This document shows positions 33,493 through 45,799 of a DNA stretch of 64,000 nucleotides, piece after piece; position 1 is the stretch's first letter, and the number at the start of each line of letters is the position of its first letter. The DNA lies in assembly GCF_950295315.1 (NCBI RefSeq), contig NC_080171.1, forward strand, positions 116,431,064 to 116,495,063, written 5' to 3'. A program made the translations under genes and the position numbers. The stretch is from Erinaceus europaeus (taxonomy: Eukaryota > Chordata > Mammalia > Eulipotyphla > Erinaceidae). A model generated the notes under the pieces. It was given only the letters and a program-made list of their open reading frames with translations, was not told where the DNA came from and ran no database searches.

Positions 33493-33547
33493 AGGAGGAG
33501 GACGAGAGGATAGGAGGAGGAAGAAGCATAAAAACCCCTGCTAAACA

Positions 33548-33720
33548 GGCCAACAAGATAATTCACCTGGAAGGGCACTTTCGTTTGTCCTGCACATAAC
33601 CCAGATTTGAACCACCACCACCAATCACCACCATATGGGACTAGGACTAGGATAGCACTGGGGGAAGCTTTGGTGCTACGTCTGTCTGTCTGTCTCTCTC
33701 CTTCTGCAAAAATGAACCCA
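33548..33720 (+). mobile_element. SINE type 5, old
   Basis: GATAATTCACCTGGAAGGGC ... ACCCAGATTTGAACC with a TCTG-rich body. Confidence 0.5.
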
Positions 33721-33769
33721 TACTAGTGAAACCCCAGCAACAATAGTAAATATATAAACACCCTGCTAA

Positions 33770-33900
33770 GGACCAGGGAGATAGCTCAGTGGTATAACAA
33801 GACATCTACATGGGGTGCCAGGTTTGATTCCCTGGCACTACACCTGCTCCTTTTTCTCATAAAAATTATTTTTTTTTGAATTTTTAAAATAAAAAATCCT
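33770..33900 (+). mobile_element. SINE type 5
   Basis: AGATAGCTCAGTGGTATAAC head, GGTTTGATTCCCTGGCAC B-box region. Confidence 0.65.
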
Positions 33901-34187
33901 GAGGGAGTTGGGTGGTAGCACAGCGGGTTAAGCGCAGGTGGCACAAAGTGCAAGGACCGGAGCAAGGATCCTGGTTCAAGCCCCTGGCTCCCTACCTGCA
34001 GGGGAGTCGCTTCACAGGCAGTGAAGCAGGTCTGCAGGTGTCTGTCTTTCTCTCCCCCTCTCTGTCTTCCCCTCCTCTCTCCATTTCTCTCTGTCCTATC
34101 TAACAACGACGACATCAAGAACAACAAGAATAATAACTACAACAATAAAACAAGGGCAACAAAAGGGAATAAATAAATATTTTTTTA
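33901..34187 (+). mobile_element. SINE type 1
   Basis: Full length; lies 346 bp from the exon 3 donor, downstream of it on the transcribed strand. Confidence 0.9.
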
Positions 34188-34514
34188 AAAAAACCTCCTT
34201 GTTGAAATGCATTCTCCTTTTGAAAGTAAGGGTATTAGTTATCCTGGAAAGGATATGGGGCAGGGGGAGGCTTCTGGGGGCTGATCACATTCTGTCGCCT
34301 GCCGGTTATAAAGGTGTGTCCACTTTGTGACAACTCCTTACTTCTGTGCATTTTTTCCACACTTTTATTATACTGGAGTGAAAAAAAAGGAAGACCTTGC
34401 TGAATAAATTCCTCTTTTCTATTAAAAATGAACAGCAGAGCAAGGGTGGGCTGGAAATAAGATTAAATGAAGGCATTACGCACCATCACCATGAAATACC
34501 AAGCACCTTTCTCA

Positions 34515-34622
<108 letters not shown>

Positions 34623-34659
34623 CTAGAGAGAAAAAAAACTATCACTACTTCTGAGCTGG

Positions 34660-34840
34660 AGAAGACCTCTCATGGACTAAGTGTGTCCTAAATCCTCATG
34701 TGGCGGCTTTAGTCCCTGCCCCCACCCCCCAGTCTGATGTGAGTGTATTTACAGGCTGGGTCTTTTCAGAGTGACTTAAGAGAAAATGGTATCATGAGGG
34801 TGGGCCCTACCACAATCTGACTAGTGTCCTTACAAAAACA
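34660..34840 (+). mobile_element. Ancient mammalian interspersed repeat, unnamed
   Basis: GTCTGATGTGAGTGTATTTA ... GTATCATGAGGGTGGGCCCT ... TAGTGTCCTTACAAAAACA follows the plan of an old eutherian repeat. Diverged; lies just upstream of PRELID3A exon 3. Confidence 0.4.
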
Positions 34841-34846
34841 AACTAG

Positions 34847-35062
34847 GGGGCTGGCTGGGCAGTGGCACACCTGATTGAGCGCACCTGTTACAATGTACAA
34901 GGACCCAGGTTCAAGCCCCCGGTCCCCACCTGCAGAGGGAAAGCTTCACAAGTGGTGAAGCAGTGCTGCAGGTGTCTCTGTCTCTCTATCTCCCCCTTCC
35001 CTCTCAATTCCTGACTGTCTCTATCAAATACATAAATAAAGATAATTAAAACATTTTTAAAA
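34847..35062 (+). mobile_element. SINE type 2
   Basis: GGCTGGGCAGTGGCACACCT ... CATAAATAAAGATAATTAAA. Confidence 0.88.
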
Positions 35063-35067
35063 ATCAT

Positions 35068-35330
35068 AAAAAGCAAAGCACAAGGACTGGTATAAGGATC
35101 CTGGTTCGAGCCCCTGGCTCCCTACCTGCAGGGGAGTCGCTTCAGAAGCGGTGAAGCAGGTCTGCAGGTGTCCTTCTCTCCCCCTCTGTCTTCCCCTTCT
35201 CTCTCAGTTTCTCTCTGTCCTATCCAACAACAACATCAATAACAACAACAACAATAACTACAACAACAATAAAAAAACAACATAATAATAAAAATAAATA
35301 ATAACAATTAAAAAAATTAGAAAAGAATCA
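35068..35330 (+). mobile_element. SINE type 1, A box missing
   Basis: Starts at AAGCAAAGCACAAGG, just before the B box, right in the tail of the type 2 SINE. Confidence 0.85.
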
Positions 35331-36179
<849 letters not shown>

Positions 36180-36297
36180 TCACCACCACCTTCCGTAAGC
36201 GGGGATCCTTGCAGTCTCTCAAGTGCATCCTGACCCGCGGCTGCCCCACCCATGAACATCCATGCGAGGCGATGTTACAGTTGTTTTTAATTTAGCA

Positions 36298-36540
36298 TTT
36301 TTAAAAATTATCTTTATTTATTTATTGAATAGAGACAGCCAGAAATCCAGAGGGAAGGGAGTGATAGAAGGGAGAGAGACAGGAGTCGGGTGGTAGCGCA
36401 GCAGGTTAAGCGCACGTGGCGTGAAGCGCAAGGACTCGCGGAAGGATCCCAGTTCGAGCCCCCAGCTCCCCACTTGCAGGGGAGTCGCTTCACAGGTGGT
36501 AAAGCAGGTCTGCAGGTGTCTATCTAATAACTGTAAACAC

Positions 36541-36575
<35 letters not shown>

Positions 36576-36776
36576 CACACAAAAGCAACAAGGGCAACAG
36601 AAGGGAAAATAAATAAATATAAAATAATATAAAATTAAAAAAAAAGAAAGGAGACATTTGTAACACTGCTTCACCACTCGCAAAGCTTTCCCACTGCAGG
36701 TGGGGCTGGGTACTCCAACCCTGGTCATTGCACATTGTAACATGTGCTTTCAGTCATGTGTGCCACCACCTGGTCC
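36298..36776 (-). mobile_element. SINE type 2, split by type 1
   Basis: Antisense pieces 36298-36381 and 36648-36776 flank a sense type 1 SINE. Confidence 0.85.
36383..36646 (+). mobile_element. SINE type 1 nested, with AC repeat
   Basis: The middle of the body is replaced by an (AC)n tract at about 36536-36581. Confidence 0.85.
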
Positions 36777-37424
36777 CTTGAGTATTAACTAAAGATATAT
36801 TCGCACAAATATATTGGAGGAGTTGAGCTCTAGACCAGAATTGTAGATCAGGGCTAACCAGAGGGAATCAGAAGGTTTTTGGCCTCACAGGGGAACTGTG
36901 GGGGAACATGGGGCAAAGTCAAGGACTCAGGCCAGTAGGGCTGGGACTCATCTGCATTCCCAGCCAGAACTCCCCTCCTTCTCCTCCCAAAAGCCTTTCT
37001 TCTGGCTCAGCACTGTTCCTCTCCTAACACTACTTCGCCTTCCCTGCTCTCCCCTCTGAATACAAAAAGGCAGAATCCTTTTGTCTGGGTGTCTTGGCTG
37101 TGAGACAAATCCCCCTCTCCACTGCCTGTCCCCTGACCCTCCCTGGGGGTGGGAACACTGGAGTCATGCCTGTTTTTGCCTCTTGTGGGTAATGTCACGA
37201 TGAATGAAGGCTTGACTGCAACTTCCATTCGTGCTTCTTGTCCAAGCTGAATCTGTGGCAGCAGGACCATGGCCTGAGAGAGCAACAAAACCACCTACAC
37301 TTCTTTAGAACAGGCTGCTGCTCCCAGCTACTGATGCACAATGAAAAACTACCACCTTGTTCCAAGGGCCACGTGACTTACAACTTGAATTTGCCACTTA
37401 TCTTCTCTGACCATTAAAAAAAAT
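36777..37424. other. Intron 1 unique sequence
   Basis: No exon or recent repeat recognised. Confidence 0.4.
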
Positions 37425-37637
37425 GAGCCCCCCGGCTTCCCACCTGCAGGGGAGTCGCTTCACAGGCGGTGAAGCAGGTCTGCAGGTGTCTGTCTTTCTC
37501 TTCTCCTCCTCCTCTCTCCATTCCTCTCTGTGCTATCCAACAACAATGACAACAAGAAGAACAACAACGATAAATAACAAGAGCAGCAAAAGGGAAAATA
37601 AATAAATTGAAAAAAATTGAAAAAAAAAGAAAACAAT
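37425..37637 (+). mobile_element. SINE type 1, headless
   Basis: Begins at GAGCCCCCCGGCTTCC, within the B box. Confidence 0.85.
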
Positions 37638-37638
37638 G

Positions 37639-37955
37639 GGGGGGAGTGGGCGGTAGTGCAGGGGGTAGAGCGCACATGGCACAAAGCACAAGAACTGGAG
37701 TGAGGATCCCGGTTCGAGTCCCCGGCTCCCCACCTGCAGGGGTGTTGTTTCACAAGCAGTGAAGCAGGTCTGCAGGTGTCTTTCTCTCCCCCTATCGGTC
37801 TTCCCCTCCTCTCTCGATTTCTCTTTGTCCTATCCATCAGCAATAACAATAATAATAGCAGCAAGAACAACAAAAATGGGGAAAAGTGGCCTTCAGGAGC
37901 AGTGGATCCATAGTGCAGACACTGAGGCCCAGCAATAACCCTGGAGGCAAAAAAA
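37639..37955 (+). mobile_element. SINE type 1L
   Basis: Full length, placed after the tail of the headless copy. Confidence 0.9.
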
Positions 37956-38035
37956 TTGCATTCATTTTAGCTCTCAGGCTCAGGCAAAAATTATTCAAGC
38001 CATGGGCCCCTTGGAATTTACCTATAATAGACTTC

Positions 38036-38815
38036 CTACCTTCTTCCCACATGGAAACCCCCTAATTTCACTTGCTCTATTGCTGGTTTTGGGTTCCAGT
38101 TTATTAAACAATTTTTCCTGCTTTCTATCTTTCTGCCTTTCAACCACCAAGTTGCAGATGCTACCAGGATGCCATCCTGACTCCCTGGGCAGACGACCTC
38201 ACCCATATGTCCTGGAACCCCACCTCCCCAGAGCCCTGCCCCACTAGGGAAAGAAAGAAACAGGCCGGGAGTATGGATTAACCTGCCAATGCCCATGTCC
38301 AGCAGAGAAGCAATTACAGAAGCCAGACCTTCCACCTTCTGCACCCCATAAAGAATTTTGCCATACTCCCAGAGGGATAAAGAATAAGGAAGCTTCCTCC
38401 CCAGAGACCCATCCTACTAGGGAAAGAGAGAGGCAGACTGGGAGTATGGACCGACCAGTCAACGCCCATGTTCAGCGAGGAAGCAATTACAGAAGCCAGA
38501 CCTTCTACCTTCTGCAACCCTCAATGACCCTGGGTCCATGCTCCCAGAGGGATAGAGAATGGGAAAGCTATCGGGGGAGGGGGTGGGATATGGAGATTGG
38601 GTGGTGGGAATTGTGTGGAGTTGTACCCCTCCTACCCTATGGTTTTGTTAATTAATCCTTAAAAAAAAAAAAAAAGAATAAGGAAGCTTCCAATGGAGGG
38701 GATGGGACACAGAACTCTGGGAACTATATAGAATTGTACCCCTGTTATCTTACAATCTTGTCAATCATTATTGCATCACTCATGGTTTTTTAAAATTGCA
38801 TTCAATTAAAAAAAA
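38036..38815 (+). mobile_element. Unassigned A-tailed retroelement, older copy
   Basis: A repeat family present here, at 59186-59815 and (antisense) at 60279-60395. Shared blocks are GCCCCACTAGGGAAAGAAAG, GAAGCAATTACAGAAGCCAG, CTTCCACCTTCTGCACCCC, ATACTCCCAGAGGGATAAAG and AATTGTACCCCTGTTATCTT. It ends A-rich and shows no tRNA head, so it is probably a LINE 3' end, but I cannot name it. A shorter relative is inserted at 38398. Confidence 0.7.
38398..38674 (+). mobile_element. Same A-tailed family, truncated copy inserted in its own relative
   Basis: A 277-bp insertion with a 15-base A tail, flanked by the perfect 17-bp TSD AGAATAAGGAAGCTTCC (38381-38397 and 38675-38691). It starts at CCCCAGAGACCCATCC, a 5' truncation, and ends GTTTTGTTAATTAATCCTT. 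TSD length and A tail indicate L1-type target-primed reverse transcription. Confidence 0.85.
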
Positions 38816-39123
38816 AAAGTATGAAGAAAAAACCTACAACTTCACTATTCAAACATGAACACAGTCTATGTGAAAGTCCCGGGACGTGTCCCCAGACTCT
38901 TCCCAAAGCTGCTGCAGATTGCAACACCCTTCTCAGCCCTGAGCCCTTGAGAGGGACTGGTAGGGTTTCTGCCTCTGCTTTGTTTCTGGCTATCAGAGAG
39001 CCACACAGCTGCTCCCGTTTTCCTGAACTCAAATCATTTAGGCTTGAAATCATGTGTCTGTTCCACGGAGTCTGCTGGGAACTGGGTCAGAGACAGCATT
39101 GTGCTGTATTCAGAGTGGACCTT

Positions 39124-39470
39124 CGGGGGTCAGGTGGTAGTGCAGCGGGTTAAGCACAAAGTGCAAGAACCGACATAATGATCCCGGTTCGAGCCCCCGG
39201 CCCCCCACCTACAGGGGAGTCGCTTCACAGGCAGTGAAGCAGGTCTGCAGGTGTCTGTCTTTCTCTCCCCCTCTCTGTCTTCCCCTCCTCTCTCCATTTC
39301 TCTCTGTCCTGTCCAACAATGAATGACATCAACAATAACAATAATGACCACAATGAGGCTACAACAACAAGGGCAACAAAAGTGGGGGGGATGGCCTCCA
39401 GGAGCAGTGGATTCATGGTGCAGGCACTGAGCCCAGCAATAATCCAGGAGGGAAAACAAAAAACAAAAAA
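39124..39470 (+). mobile_element. SINE type 1L, variant linker
   Basis: The linker has the phrase CACAATGAGGCTACAACAAC, shared with the copies at 41128 and 62872, which marks a 1L subfamily. Confidence 0.88.
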
Positions 39471-39842
39471 AAACAGAGTGAACCCTCAACCAAGTGCTTG
39501 CATCTGCATTCTTTCTCCCTTGGGCATGTGTGCTCTCAAGAAGCATCTAAGTATGACAAGTAAGTATGCAAAGATATGTATGTCTTTACAATACCATCAT
39601 TCTCCCAGATGTGCCAGATGTAACCTGTGCAGAGACACAGCAGACTCAAGATGCACTCACACACACACACTTGGGATAACCTCAATGGGGTCATGTTCAA
39701 TATACACATGCGTCATCTGTTTCTTGGATTGACCTGCTGATGAACATTCTGCTCTGTGAGAAAGCTGTTTTCAGAAATATGGTTATAAATAGCTGAACAA
39801 TGTTATCCTGTGGACAGTTATAGTTTTAAAGATTTATCTACT
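39471..39842. other. Intron 1 unique sequence
   Basis: Contains a short AC repeat (39655-39670). No exon seen. Confidence 0.35.
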
Positions 39843-40055
39843 GGAGCTGGGTGGTGGCATACCTGGTGGAGCTCACATTTTACAATGTATAAGGACCCGG
39901 GTTCAAGCCCCTGGTCCCCACCTGCAGGGGGAAAGCTTCCTGAGTGGTGAAGCAGGGCTGCAGGTGTCTCTGTCTCTCTCCCTCTCTATCTCCCCCTTGT
40001 CTTTAGATTTATGGCTGTTTCTGTCCAATAAAGAAATAGAGACAACTAAATTTTT
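39843..40055 (+). mobile_element. SINE type 2
   Basis: GAGCTGGGTGGTGGCATACC ... GTCCAATAAAGAAATAG. Confidence 0.88.
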
Positions 40056-40097
40056 TTTTAAATTTTACCTACTAATGACAAAAAGAGACGGAAAGAA

Positions 40098-40344
40098 CAG
40101 AGTCAGGCAGTAGCGCAGCGGGTTAAGCGCACACGGCGCAAAGCACAAGGACCAGCGGAAGGATCCCGGTTCAAGCCCCCGGCTCCCCACCTGCAGGGGA
40201 GTCGCTTCACAGGCAGTGAAGCAGGTCTGCAGGTGTCTGTCTTTCTTTCCCCCTCTCTGTCTTCCCCTCCTCTCTCATTTCTCTCTGTCCTATCCAACAA
40301 CGATAACAACAATAATTTTAAAAAAAAGGTCAACAAAGGGGAAT
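40098..40344 (+). mobile_element. SINE type 1
   Basis: Sense copy whose tail runs into the tail of an antisense type 3 SINE. Confidence 0.88.
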
Positions 40345-40480
40345 AAATAAATAAATATTTAGAGAGAGAGAGAGAGAGAGAACCAGGGACCACTCTGGCA
40401 CATGCAATGCCAGGGATTGAACCCAGAACCTCATACTTGAGAATCCTATACTTTATCCACTGTGTCACCTCACAGAGCAG
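40345..40480 (-). mobile_element. SINE type 3 with GA repeat
   Basis: Antisense (AGAGAGAGAGAACCAGGGAC ... CACTGTGTCACCTCACAGAG). Confidence 0.8.
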
Positions 40481-40615
40481 ATTTTATATTTAATCAGTTC
40501 CTTATGGTTTCTTATTAAGAATGCTTCCAATTTTGCCATATAAAATAAAGGCAATAATGAATATTTGCATACAGTGTTTTGACCAATCTATTTTTTTCTT
40601 AAGAAAAACTTTTAG

Positions 40616-40825
40616 GGGACCAGGCGGTGGCGCACCTGGTTAAGCGCACACATTATGGTGTGCAAGTACCCGGGTTCGAGCCCCTGGTCCCCACCTGCAG
40701 GGGCAAAGCCTCATGAGTACTGAAGAAGGGCTGCAGGTGTCTCTCTGTCTCTCTCCCTCTCTATATCCTCCTCCCCTCTCAATTTCTCTCTTACTGTATC
40801 TAATAATAAATAAATTTTTTTAAAA
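40616..40825 (+). mobile_element. SINE type 2
   Basis: Imperfect TSD AAGAAAAACTTTTAG / AAGAAAAACTTTAG on both sides. Confidence 0.9.
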
Positions 40826-41127
40826 AGAAAAACTTTAGTAATGGAAATACTAAATCTAAGCTTATGAACAAGTTGGAAGTTTTCTGATTCATACTTAATG
40901 TTTTCTTAAAATGGATTTATCGATTATTCATTTACTTCATTTTCATAAAACTATTGCCCTGGATCAAAGAATTACCAGCAGCATCTGGAGCTACTAACTG
41001 CTACAACCCATGGCCATCGATGGTCCCAGGGCCTCATCTAGAATCCCCAAACAAGAGCTCTGTCAAGCTGTGAAGCAGTCACTAAACCAACATGTCTAAC
41101 AGAGTCAGCATAAGAGATGAAAAAGGG

Positions 41128-41488
41128 GGGGTCGGGTGGTGGCGCAGTGGGTTAAGCGCATGTGGCGCAAAGCGCAGGGACCTGCGTAAGGATCCTAGTT
41201 CGAGCCCCGGCTCCCCACCTGCAGGGGAGTCACTTCACAGGCGGTGAAGCAGGTCTGCAGGTGTCTATCTTTCTCTCCCCTTCTCTGTCTTCCCCGCCTC
41301 TCTCCATTTCTCTCTGTCCTATCCAACAACGAATTGCGTCAACAAGGGCAATAATAATAGCCACAACGAAGCTACAACAAGGGCAACAAAAGGGGGGGAA
41401 AAAATGGCCTCCAGGAGCGGTGGATTCATGGTGCAGGCACCGAGCCCAGCAATAACCCTGGAGGAGGAAAAAAAAAAAAAAAAAGAGA
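41128..41488 (+). mobile_element. SINE type 1L, variant linker
   Basis: Perfect 14-bp TSD GAGATGAAAAAGGG (41114-41127 and 41489-41502). Confidence 0.92.
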
Positions 41489-41502
41489 GAGATGAAAAAG
41501 GG

Positions 41503-41775
41503 AGTCGAGCGGTAGTGCAGTGGGTTAAGCGCAAGTGGCACAAAGTGTGAGGGCCGGCTTAAGGAGCCCGGTTCAAGTCCCTGGCTCCCCACCTTGCAGG
41601 GGAGTTGCTTCGCAGGCGGTGAAGCAGGTCTGCAGGTGTCTGTCTCTCCCCCTCCTCTCTTCATTTCTCTCTGTCCTATCCAACAATGATGACATCAATA
41701 ACTACAACAACAATGAAAAACAACAAGGGCAACAAAAGGGAAAATAAATAAATAAATATAAAAAAATAAAATAAA
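41503..41775 (+). mobile_element. SINE type 1, inserted at the same site
   Basis: Starts right after the 3' TSD of the preceding SINE and ends before GATGAAGAAG (41777-41786), a third, slightly changed copy of the same target. Confidence 0.88.
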
Positions 41776-41989
41776 AGATGAAGAAGCAGAGTTTGAGTTG
41801 GTCTGGACTACTCCAGAGTCCTTATTCTCTGAAGAAAACCCAGTCAGGGACATGTCTGACCTAAGGTCTGGGGGGAAGAGGGAGGCGTTGGAGACACGTA
41901 AAAGCAGGAAAGGTCTCGGTTATACAGGGAGGCCTTCACAGTGAAATAATCTGTGAGCTCTGTAGGCAGAGCCCCTAAGAACTGTCCCT

Positions 41990-42226
41990 GGGGCCAGGTG
42001 GTAGCAGAGCACAGCAGGTTAAGTGCACATAGCATGAAGCCCAGGGACTGACTCAACGACTGTGGTTCGAGCCCCCAGCTCCCCACCTGCAGGGGTGTCG
42101 CTTCACAAGCGATGAAGCAGGTCTGCAGGCGTCTGTCTGCCTCCTCTCTCGATTTCTCTGTCTTATCCAACAACAAAGGCAACAAAATGGGAAAAAATGG
42201 TCTCCACTGCAGCAAAAAGAAAAAAA
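41990..42226 (+). mobile_element. SINE type 1L, truncated distal segment
   Basis: Head GGCCAGGTGGTAGCAGAGCA; short CAACAACAAAGG linker; the distal part is reduced to TGGTCTCCACTGCAGCAAAA. Confidence 0.8.
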
Positions 42227-42314
42227 AAATTATCCTCATAAAAGTCTTGCCTCAAGCAGAAAAGGCTACCCTCTAAAATTACCCGTAACTATCTAGGAGC
42301 TGAGAAATATTTGT

Positions 42315-42607
42315 TTTTTTATTTTTTATTTTTTTTATTTTATTTATTTATTCCCTTTTGTTGCCCTTGTTGTTTTATTGTTGTAGTTATTATTGTTGTT
42401 GTCATTGTTGGATAGGACAGAGAGAAATGGAGAGAGGAGGGGAAGACAGAGAGGGGGAGAGAAAGATAGACACCTGCAGACCTGCTTCACCGCCTGTGAA
42501 GCGACTCCCCTGCAGGTGGGGAGCCGGGGTTCGAACCGGGATCCTTATGCCGGTCCTTGTGCTTTGCGCCACCTGCGCTTAACCCGCTGCGCTACAGCCC
42601 GACTCCC
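42315..42607 (-). mobile_element. SINE type 1
   Basis: Antisense; 16-bp TSD GCTGAGAAATATTTGT (42299-42314) with one change at 42608-42623. Confidence 0.92.
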
Positions 42608-43084
42608 GCTGAGAAGTATTTGTATTAAACTCATCTTACACAATAGCGCATGCTCATTTATTTATTTATTTATTTATTTGCCTCCAGAATTATCCCTGGG
42701 GCTTGGTGCCTGCACCGTGAATCCACTGCTCCTGGTGGCCATTTTTCCTTTTTTTTTTTCCCCCTATAATTATGATAGAGACAGAGAAAAGTAGGGTGAC
42801 AGATGGGGAGAGAGATACCTACAGCCTGCTCCACAGCTAGTGAAGCTAACCCCTGTGTGGGAAGTCCAAGCCATTATTTCCATGAGAGTCTGAGTGGGTT
42901 GGCCCTGATCCCCTCTCTCTGAGGGGCGGTAGGTTGGTCCTCCTGACCTCACGAACTTTTAATGGATGGGCTTTTCCAGACGGGGTACCTTCCTGTACAT
43001 GCTCCCCCTTTCCCTTTGAACAAGAGCCATGAATTACTGTGTGTGACCAGCCTGAAACCCACCGCAAATATCTTGGCTTTGTTT

Positions 43085-43309
43085 TTTCTTTTTTAATATT
43101 GTCTTTATTTGTTTATTTATTGGATAGAGACAGCCAGAAATCGAGAGGGGAGGAAGATAGAGAGGGAGAGAGACAGAGAGACACCTGCAGCCCTGCTTCA
43201 CCACTTGCAAAACTTTCCCCCTGCAGGTGGGGACCAGGGGGCTCAAACCTGTATCCTTGTGCACTGTAACCTGTGCGTTCAACCAGGTGCTCCACCACCT
43301 CGCCCCTCC
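43085..43309 (-). mobile_element. SINE type 2 inside the solo LTR
   Basis: Antisense; perfect 11-bp TSD TGGCTTTGTTT (43074-43084 and 43310-43320). Confidence 0.92.
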
Positions 43310-43465
43310 TGGCTTTGTTTAACTGCCTTCCTCTCCGCCCCCTCTCCGCTTGTAATCCACCCTTAGAGAAAAAGATCTACTTAGGCATTGTGAGCTCATG
43401 ACCGGATCCTGTATGGTAACTTCCCAGCTAAGATCAAACATCTGACAGGTCAAGATTTAACTCTG

Positions 43466-43689
43466 TGGGAGTTGGGCAGTAGCCTAGCGGGTTAAGCGGA
43501 GGTGGCGCAAAGTGCAAGGATCTGCTCAAGGATCCCGGTTCGAGCCCCCGGCTCCCCACCTGCAGGGGAGTCGCTTCACAGGCGGTGAAGGAGGTCTGCA
43601 GGTGTCTGTCTTTCTCTCCCCCTCTCTGTCTTCCCCTCCTCTCTCCATTTCTCTTTGTCCTGTCCAACAATGACAACAATAAAAAAAAA
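43466..43689 (+). mobile_element. SINE type 1 inside the solo LTR
   Basis: Perfect 14-bp TSD AAGATTTAACTCTG (43452-43465 and 43690-43703). Confidence 0.93.
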
Positions 43690-44125
43690 AAGATTTAACT
43701 CTGCATTGTGTGTATGGCTGAAGGATTACCTCAACCTTCTCTCTGAACCTTGGGTATATCTATCTATCTATCTGCTTGTGTCCCCCAATAAAGGAGTTGT
43801 CCACAAGGCTTCTCCCGGAGCTGGTTGTGTGCTTTCTTCCTCTCCACTCACGTCACCCTTGTCACCAGGGCCCCCCAGGACTCCCAGGGGCTGCCCCGGG
43901 TCTGGGCAGCCAGTGGCCAGGGAGGCGGAGGCCCCAGGAAGACCCACACCCCTGCAGGTGGGAACGTGGGGCTTGAACCCAGGTCCTCAAGCATGGTAAT
44001 GGTAATTTGTGCACTTTACTGGTTGTGCCACTCCCCAGCCCCAATAGTATATGTTTTATAGAGAGACTTTACAGCTTTGTAGTTGATGATTTTAACTAAA
44101 TGCAATTTACTTAAAATACTCAAGT

Positions 44126-44420
44126 AGGGACCAAGTGATGGTGATTCATGTCAGCATGCCCCAGGGCCCTGGGCCCCACCAGCAAATTTTACAAGAAGTT
44201 GGGCAATGTTGTAGATATCTCTATTTTCTGTCTATCAAGCTCTCGTCTAGTAAGCCACACAACAAGGAAATCAGCAGCAAAACGGCTGAGAACTCTTTTT
44301 TATTTTTCTTCAGTATTTTCTAACTTTATTTACTTGATAGGACAGAGACAACTTGAGAGGAGAAAGGGAGGTAGAGAGGAAGAGAGAGGCTTGTAGCATC
44401 TGGCCCCCTGGCGGTGTTAT
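44126..44420. mobile_element. Old SINE remnants
   Basis: A sense type 2/5-like remnant (44126-44260) and an antisense type 2 remnant (44310-44420), both diverged. Confidence 0.4.
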
Positions 44421-44491
44421 TCATTTTACTAATTTGGGGGCTTTGGAAAAATAAATGTGGGTGTTTTTTTTAACAAAAATGTAATTTGCAG

Positions 44492-44765
44492 GGAGTCAGG
44501 CAATAGCGCAGTGGGTTAAGCACAAGGACCAACGGAAGGATCCCGGTTCGAGACCCCGGCTTCCCACCTGCAAGTGAGTCACTTCACAGGCGGTGAGGCA
44601 GGTCTGCAGGTGTCTGTCTTTCTCTCCCCCTCTCTGTCTTCCCCTCTTCTCTCCATTTCTCTCTGTCCTATCCAACAACGATGACAACAACAACAGCAAT
44701 AATAACTACAACAATAAAAAAGCAACAAGGGCAACAAAAGAGAAAATTAATAAATATATTTTTTT
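44492..44765 (+). mobile_element. SINE type 1
   Basis: Head partly deleted (GGGTTAAGCACAAGG); the rest is full. Confidence 0.88.
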
Positions 44766-45225
44766 AATTTTAATGTAATTCACATTAATACAATGCATTT
44801 ATTGCTGTTCGTTTTAATGGATTAAGAGATATTAATGGCTCAGGTTTTCTCTGATATGGTATTGACAAATACAAGTAACACACAGCCACATAAACAATAA
44901 CTGGGGTCTGCAAGATTTTCAAGGAATATGAAGATTCTAAAGCTGAAGAGTCTGAAAAGATATCTAGCCTATGAAGGCCTCGATTAAGTGGACCTGAAAT
45001 CCTTAAAGGAGCACATGCTACCATGTGATTCGTAGTCGGGGAGGAAACTTAATGCTTTTCGGTAAAATTAAGCATAGATAGTGACAAACTCATGGAAAAG
45101 ATTCAGCTATTCTATAAGTATATAAGTATATGTATGTGTGTGTGCGTGCACTTACATATGTATTGAAAAGGTTTTCAATATTCAAAAATCAAAAGATTTG
45201 TATATAATGTTACTGAATTCTTGCT
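44766..45225. other. Intron 1 unique sequence
   Basis: AT-rich. No exon or recent repeat recognised. Confidence 0.35.
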
Positions 45226-45578
45226 CTCTCTTTTTTTTTTTTTTTGCCTCCAGGGTTATTGCTGGGGCTCGGTGCCTGCACTACGAATCCACTGCTCCTG
45301 GAGGCTTTTTTCCCATTTTGTTGCCCTTGTTGTTGTGCTTGTTGTAGTTGTTATTGATGTCATAGCTGTTGTTGTTGTTGGATAGGACAGAGAGAAATGG
45401 AGAGAGGAGGGGAAGACAGAGATGGGGAGAGAAAGACAGACACCTGCAGACCTGCTTCACTGCCTGTGAAGCAACTTCCTGCAGGTGGGGAGCTGGGGGC
45501 TTGAACCAGGATCCTTACGCCGGTCCTTGCGCTTTGTGCCACATGTGCTTAACCCGCTGTGCTACTGCCCGACTCCCC
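45226..45578 (-). mobile_element. SINE type 1L
   Basis: Antisense, full length. Confidence 0.9.
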
Positions 45579-45589
45579 AGTTCTTATTT

Positions 45590-45799
45590 TTTAAAATATA
45601 CTTTTTATATTTTTATTTATTTATTATTGGATAGAGGCAAAGAGAAATTGAAAGGAAATGGGGGAGATAGAGAGGGAGAGAGACAGATAACTTACATCAC
45701 TGAAGCTTTCCCCTTGTAGGTGGGGACCGGGGGCTTGAACCTGGGTCCTTGTGCACTGTAATGTGTGCATTTAACCAGGTGCACCACCACCTGGCCCCT
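45590..45799 (-). mobile_element. SINE type 2
   Basis: Antisense, full length. Confidence 0.88.

Larger units (their letters stand above)
42856..43948 (+). mobile_element. Solo LTR of an endogenous retrovirus, with two SINEs inside
   Basis: Begins TGTGGG and ends CCCACA, perfect terminal inverted repeats with the canonical TG...CA, and is flanked by a 6-bp TSD CCCCTG at 42850-42855 and 43949-43954. Removing the two SINEs (43085-43309 and 43466-43689, each with its TSD) leaves about 620 bp. An AATAAA at 43787-43792, followed by a GT-rich stretch, marks the R region and sets the + orientation. The target is an older minus-strand SINE, split at 42855/43955. No internal viral genes remain, so this is the product of LTR-LTR recombination. 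A 6-bp TSD points to a class II (ERVK-like) origin, but I cannot assign the family. Confidence 0.75.
42657..44043 (-). mobile_element. SINE type 1L-like, old, split by the solo LTR
   Basis: Antisense copy whose 42657-42855 part continues at 43955-44043 (CCCTGCAGGTGGGAACGTGG ... GCCACTCCCCAGCCCC). The break is the 6-bp LTR target site. An ATTT repeat sits at the tail. Confidence 0.75.
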
